This document shows positions 32,621-44,525 of a stretch of 64,000 nucleotides of DNA, piece by piece. The stretch's first letter is position 1. Every line of letters starts with the position of its first letter. The DNA comes from Ancistrus triradiatus (lineage: Eukaryota > Chordata > Actinopteri > Siluriformes > Loricariidae), in the NCBI GenBank assembly GCA_025084515.1, contig JAJAGP010000284.1, positions 372,001-436,000 on the forward strand. The letters run 5' to 3'. The notes under the pieces are model-generated. The model had not been told where the DNA came from. It ran no database searches and saw only the letters and a program-made list of their open reading frames with translations. The position numbers and the translations under genes are program-made.

Positions 32621-34945
32621 TTATTTGGCGGATGTTACAGGACATACAAATTCACAAGCTGTGCAAGTCACTGAAACAAAGGAGTATAATAGGCTTAACG
32701 TTGTTGTTTTAACATTTATTTCCTTTAGTGCTTATTTAGTCACTATTTGCTAGTTACTTATCAGACACAGTTGAGAACATCCACGGCTTGATGTCACATT
32801 TCTAAGTTATTTTGAACAAATACTGAGCCAGTCCTGTCGTCATCGAAACTGAAGGTTCTCTGAGAGCAAATCATGCAAAAGATCAGAGATGTCATGATGA
32901 CATGTTTTGAGATGGTTTCCATCCCATTCATGATCCATGTTGTCATTCATCATCATCACACATTCAAGAATTAAATCCTGCATCTCTGACAAGATCCAGC
33001 TTTTCATGCCAGTATCTGATTCTGAAACTGGTACCTCATTGCTTTTTTTAAATCTTACTTTCATATTGCTATCTTGCGTTCTTGCTTGCTTTTTTTTACT
33101 TCATTATTTTCTTTAACACGAGCACCTTGTCTGATCTCTTTTTAAAAAATTTTTAAACCTCATCTTTTCTCATCTTACCCTCTTATTTCTCAGTCACAGC
33201 CTCAGGCAGCACTTAAAGCAGCTAAGTGTGACTCGAGCTCTTTCTGGTGGAGAAGGTGGGCTTTATGATTTGATTGACCGGAGTGCTGATAAGACCTAAG
33301 AAAGAAATAGGGGGATTAAGAGAAGAGAGAATTTCAGCTGTCTAGCTTGCTTAGGCTTTTGCTATGCATTACAGGTTTACTGTTCCTATTTCACGAAAAC
33401 CATTAGGCTTGATTCCCTTGTTAATACCGACATCGCAATGATGATGTAACATATATTTTTGAATTAGAGTTTGAAATTGATTTGCAGCCTGCAAGGAAAG
33501 GTCAGCGAGCACTTGGTAAATTAAACCCTGGGAATGTTCACAGTTGGGTAAGTGAGAGAGCACAGAGTGAAGCTAAAGGCTTTATGAATGCATTTAATGG
33601 ACACATGCAATGACCTACTCTGCTCCTACTGGGGATCTTTGCCCTATGCTGGAATGGTTTCCAAGCTGCTCCTCCTTGACATCTGGAGTTTACGTTATTT
33701 ATGCTTAGGCATATGTCATCTTCCATATGCACCATTAAAGGAAACGTTCCCCCTTACATGGTTCTTTTGTTTAAAACATTTTAGCACGTGCCCATTTGCA
33801 GTATACTATTTTCTGCTTTGAATTAATTTGATCCCATGTTTTTGTTAGCTTTATGTGTAAATAGCGGCATGCAACCAAAGTACAAAATTAAAATGTAAAT
33901 CTTAATGCATGTGAAACAGTACATCTTCTGATAAATATCTATTTGTTTGGACGTCAGCTGTAGGTTTTTGCTTCAGCAGCTTGCAGGACCATGTGAGACA
34001 AATGATTGTACTCGTCAAGAAAGCGGGAAAAGACCAAAGTAGGAGATAAGCTTCAAAAAGGTGTAGTCATTAACCAGCTAGATGCTGTTCCGAATTGGGC
34101 CATAATCTTAATGAGTCCATTTGCTTGCACAGCATGACCAGATAATTGCAAGAAATCTGATCATCGGGGTTACATCCACTTCAGTAATCTGATAACGAAA
34201 GACCTTTAAGTCCACATGAGTCAGTCAGTAATTGCACTTCTCAGTAGCTTGATTACCTGTGGTGTTAGGTTACTGCCCAGTCTTGAGATGGCACCATCAC
34301 TGCCTTTAAATCAGGTTTTTATTGAAATATTGAATCAGTATAGCAGTGCCAGTGTGTTTAATTATCTGGGCGTTATATATAGATTTAACTGCGAAGTTTA
34401 ATCAGTCTTAAACCAGTACTTCAGTAATCTGCTAACAAAACGACGTGGGCACGTGCCAAAATGCTTTAGTTAGGGAGGGCTACCAACTGAATGCACATGC
34501 TTTGTGTACCTACACATAAAAATAAAAAATAAAAAAAAACATGATTATATTATCTATATAGCACACTAGTACTTAGTGCTGTGTATGTTTAGAGAGCAGC
34601 CTGACGGGTATTTCTGCAATGTACAGTTACAGAAAGTAGAAAGAAATCCAATAAATAGGTTATGTGCATTGAATAACTGGATTAGTGTGTTAAAATCCAG
34701 CAGGCTTAAATCAGATTTGTTTGGTTAGACAAACTAATTTAATCATGAATGTGGACGTCAATGAATCTGACAGATGAATTACACATATTGATGTGCAAGT
34801 TGTTCTGGGAGGGTTCTTCTACAAATGTGCTAGATTTCAGAATGAAAGGTAAAAACAGTGCTTAACAAAGTTAATTAATTATAATACAGTTACTGGACAC
34901 TTCTAGCAAACCACATACTACAGCTCATATGACTGCATGAAGTTA
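32621..34945. other. Intronic sequence, no feature recognised
   Basis: No repeat is recognised. The minus-strand frame at 32840-33064 and other short frames show no domain. Confidence 0.5.
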
Positions 34946-34947
34946 TA

Positions 34948-35411
34948 CAGTACTGTGCAAAAGTCTTAGGCCATCATTAGATTAGATATACTGATGGTAT
35001 AATGGCCATATGTAATTATAAATAATATAGCAATGATATAATGGTCATATGTAATTATTTTTCAGGCAACACAGGGAATTTGTATGCAGTATTAAAAAAC
35101 ACTTGCACTTGAGCAATAGCAGTATGTGGCAGCTTCATCTGAATGCCATGTCGACCTTTCTACAGTCTAAAGAAGCTTGATCAGGAATGGTTTTTTTGGA
35201 AGGGTAGCAGCCAAGAAACCACTTTTTCAGAAGGGGAACCAGGTGATATGCGAAAGCTCACAAAGATTGGAATGAAGATCAGTGGAATATTATGGAGTGA
35301 CGAATCCAAGTTTGAAATGTTTGGGTCCAGTTGTCAACAATGTTATATATAGTCATTGTAGCATTGATAAAACCACAAATCTAATAGTGTCCTAAGACTT
35401 TTGCACAGTTA
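34948..35411 (+). mobile_element. Internally deleted Tc1/mariner element, family T5
   Basis: CAGTACTGTGCAAAAGTCTT follows TA, and the far end reads AAGACTTTTGCACAGT. The interior keeps a transposase shard, ILWSDESKFEMFGS, which spans the first catalytic Asp. The remainder is deleted. An inverted relative lies at 36857-37292. Confidence 0.82.
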
Positions 35412-36854
35412 ATGTATGTTTTCTGTGCTTCTGATAATACCTAACAGCATAGAAAATACTGGTTCTGCTAATAGAATGTCATTTGTGTGGTGTCAGTGTG
35501 TGTAGACTTCATTTTTGTGACGTCCTTTGCCGACGTCTCTGTTTCTGTTCGAGTGAGCACCTGTTGGCACGGTGACCCTCACCAGGAAACTCGAGACCGA
35601 GACTGAGAGATGGCTAAATAAATGAAATTTCTTCTGTATAGTTTATTTTAGGTAATGCTTCTAGGATGGGAATACCAAATTGGATTCTTTTTCTATATCA
35701 CATGACTTATGTGCAGGAAATGAGGTTTAGTTGGGAGTTTTTGCACTAGCTCACCCTTTTTGTCCTAAGGCGACCTCCGCTATTAGAGACATAAAGGAAC
35801 TGGACTGAGAGTGTGAGGGAGTCTAGGTGAAATATGAACTTTTCCCAATATGTTCTAGTGTCAAAGTAATTGCCCCTGCCTGTTCTAATAGTCTTTAAGA
35901 AACAGTGGTGCTCAGAGACCCAGCCAGCCGAGACTGCAGATCTGCCACTGCAGAATCGGAACAATCCACTGGGGCTTGCTGAATTTTACAGAGCTTTAGG
36001 GGAGGACCACATGCTGGAATACTGAAATATAGATCAATACACTTAAACATGCAATGTGTCAAATAACCACAGATATTTCGGCCCATGCAACCTTGGGTTA
36101 TCATTCTGAAAAAGCAGCTGATTGTCACTTAACGGTGATGTTTTAATATCATATCAGCTTTTAATGGACACTTTGATTTGCAGGCTGCTCTGCAGTCTGA
36201 TCAGCTGTAGGTCTGTGGTGCAATTTTGCGTTATGAGGAGTGTGTATCAAGTGCAAAACGAATCAAATAGTCACAGATGGTAGAAATATAACGATCAATG
36301 CATATATTTATTTTCTCTTCTGCCTGTATGGTTATGAGAATGAGTGGAGCATTTTCAAGGTTATGATGTTTACCAGTTGTCCCAGAGGTTTTATTAGATT
36401 ACCATCCAAGCTGGAGGATCTTGCCTCATTTTTCCTTCATCTTTCCACCAGAAATGACAGAGGCAGAGAACAGAGAAAGCAATAGTTAATCACTGCCTCT
36501 CAGAGAGACTGCGAAAGAGAGCTTTCTTCTCTTCCATCCGCTCTCTAATTGATGCTACATGTCATTGTTCCAAAAGTTGGACTGTCATAACTCTTGATTT
36601 ATTGGTATTTCAGAGCCATATATCATCTACAGGTCACACACAGGCTTAGTGCATTTTATTAGGATGAGCAATTAATTAAAAAAGGGGCCTTTCAGGAGCA
36701 CTGACTGAACGCACACTCTGAAATTGAATGCACAGTTGCACAACTTTAAAGCCAAGCACACACACAGACAAATCTAGTTACAAGATCAGGGAATAATCCA
36801 TTGAAATAACTCAAGACTGCTTAGACCCAATATGTATATTTAACAAAAAGCCTG
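35412..36854. other. Intronic sequence, mostly unique
   Basis: No repeat or exon is recognised. The stretch from 36400 to 36720 is less repetitive and holds an AATTAATTAAA motif. It could be conserved non-coding sequence, but I cannot test that here. Confidence 0.45.
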
Positions 36855-36856
36855 TA

Positions 36857-37292
36857 CTGTACTGTGGAAAAGTCTTAGGCCGCCATTAGATTTGTTGTTT
36901 TAGCAATTGTATATAATGACCATATATGACATATTGTCGCCAAAAATTTCAAACTTGACTTTGTCACTCCATAATGCTCCTCTCCGTTGATCTTCATTCC
37001 AATCTTTGTGACCTTTATCATATCTTATCTTTTGCACTCTGCTACCCTTCTGAAAAACATTCCTGTTCAAGCTTCTTCAGACTATAGAAGGGTCAACTTG
37101 GTCTCTTGATGAAGCAGCCAGATGCTGCTCAAGTGTAAGGGGTGGTCACACTAAATACTTGCATACAAATTTCCTGTATTTTCTGATTGTATTCTAATAA
37201 AGAGATTAAGAAATAATTAAATATGGTCTTTATACCATTGCTAATGCATTGGTATATCTATATGTAATGGTGTCCCAAGACTTTTGCACTGA
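36857..37292 (-). mobile_element. Internally deleted Tc1/mariner element, family T5, inverted
   Basis: CTGTACTGTGGAAAAGTCTT begins the left end and GTCCCAAGACTTTTGCACTG the right. The minus strand carries AAGATTGGAATGAAGATCAA and GGAGCATTATGGAGTGAC, the same transposase shard as at 34948-35411 but in the opposite orientation. Confidence 0.8.
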
Positions 37293-37784
37293 TTCTTGGT
37301 CCTATTGGCTTGCCTCTTAAATAGGAAAACTGCCCATCTTTACTGTGGTATTCACAGTGCAGTGTGTTTGTGGCCCATTAGTTTCTGGTGTTTAGTTAAT
37401 GGTAGGTTTTGCACAGTGATTATTAAATTAAAGCTAGCATGGCAGAGGTGTTAAATGTTAATGCCCATTTATAGGAGTCTTGTCTGTGTGTGCATATGCA
37501 TTAGTAATACCCAGTGCTAATAAACAGTGGGGTAGAGGGTGAGCCCTCATGGATTTGTGGAGTCACTGTAACCACATGGGTGTTTTCACTGAGAAGAAGT
37601 CAATTATTTAATCCCGTTGATACAGTCTAATAAACAGGTTATTAAACATGCTGATGTGGAAGCCAATCCCAATATCACTACCTATTCTCCAAATTCAGGA
37701 TTCCTCTGTCATTTGCCATGTACTAAACTATTGACCATAAATGGGTGACATGTTTTTCCAAATGTGTGTCCAGATGACTTACTC
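37293..37784. other. Intronic sequence, no feature recognised
   Basis: No repeat or exon is recognised between the T5 copy and the repeat B relative. Confidence 0.45.
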
Positions 37785-38005
37785 ACTCACTTTACATATT
37801 GCTTAATCCAGTTCAGGGTCATGGTGGGGCCGGGGCCAAGCCGGTAGCACATGGCACAAGGCCACTGTGGGGAACTTTAGAGATGTCAGTGAACCTAATG
37901 CATGTCATTGGAATGTGGGAGGAAACCGAAGTACCTGGAGCAAATCCAACCAACAAGGACAGAGCATGGAAGCTCCACACAGACACCAGTCAGGCCAAGA
38001 GTTGA
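37785..38005 (-). repeat. Repeat B relative, inverted
   Basis: On the minus strand, TGTGTGGAGCTTCCATGCTC and CTTCGGTTTCCTCCCACATT then CCAATGACATGCAT match the body of repeat B (38307 and 63352). The low-coordinate part, CCAGTTCAGGGTCATGGTGG, is a common tail of this fish repeat. No protein is encoded. Confidence 0.6.
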
Positions 38006-38008
38006 TGG

Positions 38009-38034
38009 CCTAAGACTTTTGCACAGTACTGTAT
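38009..38034. mobile_element. Solo T5 terminus
   Basis: GCCTAAGACTTTTGCACAGT then ACTG and TA is the complete outer end of the T5 family. It follows repeat B directly, with no other T5 sequence. Confidence 0.65.
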
Positions 38035-38306
38035 TATCTGCACTTCTCTTCAGGAATGTCTTTCTGTCTTCTCATTTTTACCATCCTGGGCTTTCCCTTA
38101 AAGATACAATTTAAATGCCGTACACTTGGCCTTACCCCAAATGCTTCAAACAAGGGATTTAACATAATGTTGGCTGAGGAGAGTCATTTCATGATCTCTA
38201 GAGACATTCGACAAGCAATGACGTGAGGTATCGATAATGTTTTTTATTACATTGTTAAAAAAAAAAAGTGGTTTCTTTTCGATTTTCTGATCAGTGTTGC
38301 ACATTT

Positions 38307-38570
38307 TAAGGGCAGCACGATGGCACATGGGGTTAGCGCAGCCGCCTCACAGCTAAAAGATCTCCGGTTCGATCCCAACCTCGGAATCTGCCTGTGTGGA
38401 GTTTGCATGCCCTCCCTGTGTCCGCAAGGGTTGTCTTTGGGTGCTCTGGTTTCCTCCCACATTCAAAAGGCATGCATTAGGTTAATTGGTCACTCTAAAT
38501 TGGGCCCATGGCAAGTGTGTTGATGTCACCTTGTGTCTATTGTGAATATAGCCATTGATGTTGATGTGAC
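38307..38570 (+). repeat. Repeat B, tRNA-like head with long body
   Basis: GGCACATGGGGTTAGCGCAG, CGCCTCACAGCTAAAAGATC and the B-box GGTTCGATCCC form a tRNA-like head. GTGTGGAGTTTGCATGCCCT, TTTCCTCCCACATTCAAAAG and TTAGGTTAATTGGTCACTCT form the body. It is a common fish interspersed repeat. Confidence 0.8.
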
Positions 38571-39561
38571 ATTAAATAAAACTAATACACAAACAGTGTT
38601 CAGCTGAAATGAACATTTTTTTAATATACGAATATGCTCTGTCTTTTGATTACGTAATGATTGTTATTAGGCTGTAGAAGCATTATGCAATTGTTGAAAT
38701 TCGCTGGTTTCCTGAATGAAGTGAAGTGCACTGGTACCAGCACTTTTATGGAAAAGACATATGGAAGAGGGTGAATATCATCTCTCTCTGGACAAGTGGC
38801 ATAATCAATAAGGAATTTACAGAGAGAAACACACCACTTCAGACCGTGCTCGACTTGTTCTCTGACTGAGAGTGCTCATAGCCTCATTTACAGAGGATTG
38901 TTGTCTTGCCTTTTATTTCTTAAAGTAATATTATGGCCAAGTGGGTGTCCTGTATGGTTAGCAGCAAACACACCTTGTGTTTTTCCCCCCAAGCTCTGAA
39001 ATGTTGCTGAAGTTCATTCTTACGTAGCTGTGCACTCTCTTTTTCAAGGAGCTCACGCTTTACATCAGGATTTAAAGTACAAAGTGTTTTTGTCTTCCTC
39101 TCTTTGAGCTTCCTCTTCACTCCTGTGCCACAATTTATTCACCCTCTTTTTCACCCTATCATATTTTCATATTTTCTTTCTTGCTCTCATATAGTAATAC
39201 AGGGTACATGCTGGCTGTAAACTGATCACAGCCAGATGACAGTCCAGCTGTCCTTCTCTCTGTCTGAGTGGGACAGGCTTTAGTGGACAATATGAACACA
39301 GAGTGTGGGAGGCCATAGAATAATCAGGCCATTTACAAATTCCTGGGGGCCTGTATGGGGCGTCTTCAGCTCTGTATTTTCATTTCCACTGCTTTTGTTT
39401 AAACAATAAAGACAAGTTCATACTGAAAATGTTTCCAAATTGTTTTCTAGTTCTCGTTTATGCTTGTGTCACAGCATGGAAATGATCATAAACTGTTCAA
39501 TCAACTCCAGCGCCATGCAGCTCCATGACCAGTGACTGCAGAATGTGCATCAGTCACAGCT
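38571..39561. other. Intronic sequence, no feature recognised
   Basis: No repeat recognised. The minus-strand frame at 38920-39120 is lysine-rich by composition and has no domain. Confidence 0.5.
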
Positions 39562-40385
39562 ATATTCCCCTCCATAATTATTGGCACCCCCCTCCCCCCA
39601 ATGAAGGGGTCTGAAAAGAGTTTTATGAAATGCACCTTTTGGTGAACTAGCTTAATTTCACATTGGAAAATAAAAAGGATAAACACTTCTTTATTTGAGG
39701 TACATTTAGTCTGAGAAGAACAATTCTTCATCAAGAAAAAAAAAAATGTGCCAGTTATTGGAATTGCATTTAAGAAGGTCCTGGGTTTGATTCCTAAGTG
39801 AGGCGGTCTGGGTCCTTTCTGTGTAGAGTCTGCATGTCCACGTGGGTTTACTCAAGGTACACCAGTTTTCTCCCACAGTCCAAAGACATGCATTAGGTTA
39901 ATTGATTATGCTAAATAGCGACACTAAATTAAAACCAAATAAAAAACAAACAATAAAACAGCACTTAGTCTTCACATATAACATTTTTTTAAGGTTGGAC
40001 ATTACAGAGCAGAGAATTTGAAACCATTCCTTTTTACTTGATCTCTCCAGATTGTTCTAGCTCCTCTCTTGTGCACGTTTGTCTTTAGCTCACTGCACAA
40101 ATTTGTTATGGGGTTCAGATCATGGGACTGAGATGGCCATAGCAAAAGCTTGATGTTGTGTTCAGTAACCATTTTTTTGTGTTGGTCTGGACATACATTT
40201 TGGATCGTTGTCCTGCTGGAAGATCCAATGATGACCCATATTTAGTTTCCTGGCAGAGGCAGAAAGTGTTTGATTTAAAATGTTCTGCTGACCACAGAAC
40301 ATGGTTTCAGTCTCGGTCATATTTAGCAGATTCCAGGCGTTTACATTTGTGGTTATATGACAGGAAAGGCTTTTCTTGGCTAGCC
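39562..40385 (-). mobile_element. Decayed Tc1-like element with a repeat B insertion
   Basis: ATTCCCCTCCATAATTATTG with GGCACCCC is a known Tc1-family end. Later text (ATGGGGTTCAGATCATGGGA, TTTTGGATCGTTGTCCTGCT, GACCACAGAACATGGTTTCA) follows a minus-strand transposase near its catalytic region (recognised from memory). A repeat B copy interrupts it at 39772-39930. The right end is missing. Confidence 0.68.
39772..39930 (+). repeat. Repeat B, inserted in a Tc1-like element
   Basis: AGAAGGTCCTGGGTTTGATT then CCTAAGTGAGGCGGTCTGGG, and TTTCTCCCACAGTCCAAAGA with CATGCATTAGGTTAATTGAT, match repeat B. The tRNA-like 5' portion is missing. Confidence 0.75.
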
Positions 40386-42170
40386 TAACAAATAATCTGT
40401 TAAGAATGACTAAGAGAACTTGACCTCTGTGTCAACTCTTATTTTTACTCCAGTATCTAGGTATAGTATCTCAGCCTAGGTGACATCATCTAATAAACAG
40501 ACAAACTCTCTCAGAAACGCTGCTTGCGTGGGGCATGTCGTGTAAATTCTCAGTAACTCTGCATGCTACCACAGCAGCCTGTCACCCAGAAAATTTCCTG
40601 GAAAGCAGAAAGTCACGAGATCAGGTGTGGATAAGGTGGAAGTGGAAATGGCAGGAAAATGGATGTGGCTAAGACAACATTTCAGAGGAGCCAGTGAGTG
40701 AAATTGGGACGAAAAGGAACAGGCTTTAGATAAGGGGAAAAGATTGGAGAGATGTGAAGACTTTTCGCATGCCAATGAGCAAGAGACTGCGAAAAGCAGG
40801 CTGAAAGGAGAGAGAAAGCAGTACGGAGAGATGCTAAGTAGAGCTTTGAGCATGAAATCCTCTATTAGGTGAGTGATGGTTTGCATGAAATGCTTCGTGA
40901 CCCTTTCCGTGGAGAGCTTTGTCTCTCACACTTTATTTCCCTGTCTAGTGTTGTGTAAGCTCATGCTGTAACCCTAGCTGCCCTTACCTTCAGCAGATGG
41001 GTTAAACTCTGTTGCAGTTCAAGCAGTACACTGGTCTAAGAAGAAAAATGGAGGCATGTTTTGCAGCTGATATTGTTCGAGGCTTTAAGATAAACAACAC
41101 AGCACGCGTTTTGTGTTAATTGAATTTTATATTCCCTCTTATCTCAGAGCTGTGTGCAGACATGGCCCCAATGCAGTAACTCATTATCTCATGCTAAGCC
41201 AGGGCTTCCAGAACACATGACAGCATTAGCGCAAAACTTTTAACCCTACAGCCACCGCAAAGTTTCATTCACCACATGCAGCCGCGACCCAAATCTTGAG
41301 CTGGACACTTTAGTAGGTGAATAGGGCTAAATGGGTATGAATTATTAGCATAGAGAAAAGGAATTGGATGTGGTGAGCATTACAGATGAGGACCGGTGGC
41401 ACTGCTTGAAGTCAGGGGTGAGTCTGTTGCAAAGCACCATCATTTGTCTTAGCAAGTTTTGCATGGGTTCCATGTGCCAAATTGCTTGGGAGGCTATGTG
41501 ATATTCCCTCTCTCTCTCTCTCTCCCCGTCTATGTTCTCCCACCATCTGACTTTTCCCTCATGCTCCCTCTCTTCGTATAACATTGTGATTGATATGGGT
41601 TGGGCTCTTGTGCTTTGCTGAGTGTCAGCGCAGTCTCCAGCTCGCCGCCTCCCATCTCTGTACCCGCTTGATGGTAATAGTGACTGAGTGGGTTGTGGCA
41701 CTTAATTTGGGAGTGTGAGAATAGACACTAACGACTCAACAGCGCTGTTTGATGTTTGGTTGGTTATCAGGAACAGAGTTAGCTGGCAGAGATGGAGCAG
41801 TACTTCAGAAATCACACATAATTACAGCTTATACTGTCTTCACACTTTCACATCTCGGTTCCATCTTGTTTGGCCAAATGTCATTGTTTTGGTTTGAAAT
41901 CTCTGGATGAGTAATGGAACCAGCTTGAGAATTAAATTGGCACATCTGTGGCACATGACATTCTGCTGCTCTGCGGCTCTTAGTGCTGTCATAAAGCGAT
42001 TGCTGGTTTGATATTTTGATTTCACCGCTATCCATGACCGAGTGGCCAATAGACCATAAATATCCTTGATTTTTTTCTACCTTACTTGATTGATATTCTG
42101 TTTGCAAGATAATACGCTGCAATGTTCTGTGAGGTAGCGATCTGCTGTTGGTATGATGGTCAGTAGATAA
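40386..42170. other. Intronic sequence, no feature recognised
   Basis: A (CT)9-like run is at 41508-41525. The opposite-strand frames at 40566-40886 and 41345-41701 follow the simple repeats and lack domains. Confidence 0.5.
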
Positions 42171-42171
42171 G

Positions 42172-42697
42172 CAGGGTTTGATATGGAAAGCCGATCTTGT
42201 ACCAGTTAAGAAAATAGAATTTAGATTCCACTTATCGGTTTCTACTAACGTGTTTCATACTTCAAATACTTGGCTGTGAGTAGTGCAAAATACGTCTGCA
42301 TTAAGAACGCGTCTATCTGCCAGGAGCGTCATGTAATCACGTACGTCTTCATGTAGTTTTGTTTTGGTATTCTCTGCTGGAGCTCTAGTGGAAGGTCGAG
42401 GCTCAGAAGCGCATGAAGAAGAAGAACATGTTTGTTATTTCAGCAGTATAGAGTACTTATGACCAGTAGTATCTGAGAGAAGTTTGGTGTTCCTAGGTCA
42501 CTGCTTTAGTACATGAAGCGACGTTAAGGTTTTTTTGTTGTTGTTGTTGTTGTTGTTTTCTCTTAACAGGTTTAAAATGGGAAGGAAAAAGATGCAAGTA
42601 AGAATGTTTCAAAATATATTATTTACACCTAAACCTTTGGCACAGTTTTTCACCATTTTGGAATCGATAAAATGGAAATGATACCCAACCCTATACA
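42172..42697. mobile_element. hAT-like MITE, copy 1
   Basis: The right end GAAATGATACCCAACCCTAT is a common hAT MITE end. The left end CAGGGTTTGATATGGAAAG is its degraded inverse. The interior shares GAGAGAAGTTTGGTGTTCCT, TTTAGTACATGAAGC and TTGGCACAG-like phrases with 58232-58860. A (TTG)8 run lies at 42533-42556. Confidence 0.6.
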
Positions 42698-44153
42698 TCA
42701 GTGCAACACAGCATGTTTGCCACTTGTCACATTGCCAGTTCGGTAACCCATCACTGCAGTGATCCGAGATTGAATGTCACTCGGGCACAACTGCCCACGT
42801 CTGAGGAAGGAAGACTGGGGGGTGGTCATACCATGGCACTACAACATTGACACATACCCAGCCCTAATATTGTCTGGTAGCCCTTGGGGGATGCATGTTT
42901 GCCTTTACACCTCGGGTTCCAGGATGGGCTCTGGATCCGTCAAGTGGTGAGAGTCCCTAGCAAGACAAGCGTACTTCCATGGTGTTATCTGTCCAACAGC
43001 TTTGGAATGAATCCTCATGACGACTCGCCCCAATGGAGTTTACCTTCGTCATTCAGTAGGTGTGGTTGGAGTGTCCTCCAGAGTCACAGCTGATTCCAGT
43101 TGTTCATAATCTTCATCTACTCATGGCTCTTGAGCTTAAAGCTGGCTCTGCTGCCCCAGACGGGGGACCTCATTAGGACAAAGCAAGTAGGGATCATGTC
43201 CCTCTTAGGCATAAATTAAGCTGCTCTGCCCGTCTCATCTACCACGGAATGACCCCCATAGGGATTTTTTTCATCTCACCATTATTAACATCCTCACATC
43301 TCACATCATAATGTGTTGTTAAACTTTCAGCATGCTTCCAGCATTTGACCATCAAAGAGCTCAATAGGTGCATGGTTAGAACTTTATCATGTTCTGTCTT
43401 TCTCTCACTTATTGTTTCTGTCTGTCTATCTCTTCCAGAGTTCTGTCTATCTTTCTGTTTGCCATATATCTAAAAATACACTCGTCTGACGTAGTCAGTC
43501 TGGTGCAATAGGTGTATTTTGCACATCTTTTCTGTTGTGCGTCTTCCTGCTATAACAATAAAATGAGACCTGCAAATATGCAGCAGTGCCTTTCACAGAA
43601 ATAGAAAAAACAGCCTCAGCTTTGTAATTGCCTTGCTTGACATTTCACTGTTTGTTGGTCTCAGGAGAACAAATTTACGTTTACCGTTACCTCCTCCCCC
43701 AGTAAACCAAAAAGTCTAAATCCATAGCAGATACTATGTTTAGAATTGAAAGAAAGACTAGCCTATGTATGTAGTACGCAAAAGTAGGCTAATGATGTAT
43801 GCTACAGCTCAGAGTTTGCTGTTTATTATAGTAAGAAATGAATACAGAATAGTCATTTGTTCAGAAACTGCCTTTGCAGAATGTGTTGCAGTAATAGACA
43901 GACAGACTGAACCAGACAAAAAGCTGTTTAAATAAATCTTGGCGATAAATAACCCTAGTGAGTCATCTCCTTCCAGTGGCCTAAGCTAACGGCGCGTGAT
44001 TTACTCAAACAATATTTGGTTAGGAATTAGCTATCTCCTTTATGCAAGACTCCTATTAGCATCTGTGGAGTTTGCATTCAAATTGGCCTGAAATGGGACA
44101 GAACTCATTAATGCAGGCAAATGCTGAGACAAATTACAGCTGCTTCAGCCTGA

Positions 44154-44158
<5 letters not shown>
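42698..44158. other. Intronic sequence, possible unclassified repeat inside
   Basis: From 42830 to 43280 the composition and phrases such as CACCTCGGGTTCCAGGATGG and GAATGACCCCCATAGGGATT suggest repeat-derived sequence, but no second copy is in the window. The frame at 42884-43093 has no domain. Confidence 0.4.

Positions 44159-44232
<74 letters not shown>
44159..44232 (+). repeat. (GT)37 microsatellite
   Basis: An uninterrupted run of 37 GT units. Confidence 0.98.
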
Positions 44233-44235
<3 letters not shown>

Positions 44236-44525
44236 GCACGTGCATTGTATAGCATTTGCAACTTTGACGTTGCATTGAATGCCTTAATGGGCCTTTTGTT
44301 AATTAAATAATTCCTCTTTAGTATAATGGCATAATTACTTTAGTGCTAAATGCTACTAAGAATGTTTAACACAGTATGCTACGCAGAACAATATATTATT
44401 GCTAATAAGATGTATGTATTGTACCGACGTTTTCAGTCATCGTTCATCGTTTTGAGCCAATTGAAACTGTTGTAGGCAGTTGCTCTTGAGAACTGGAAAC
44501 TTGCTTCTTCTAAGTAGGTCTTATA

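Noticed and set aside
42884..43093. Frame in an unclassified region, possible exon
   Set aside because: The neighbourhood looks repeat-derived and no domain or homologue is recognised.
44072..44278. Frame with alternating Cys-Val residues
   Set aside because: Encoded by the (GT)37 microsatellite.
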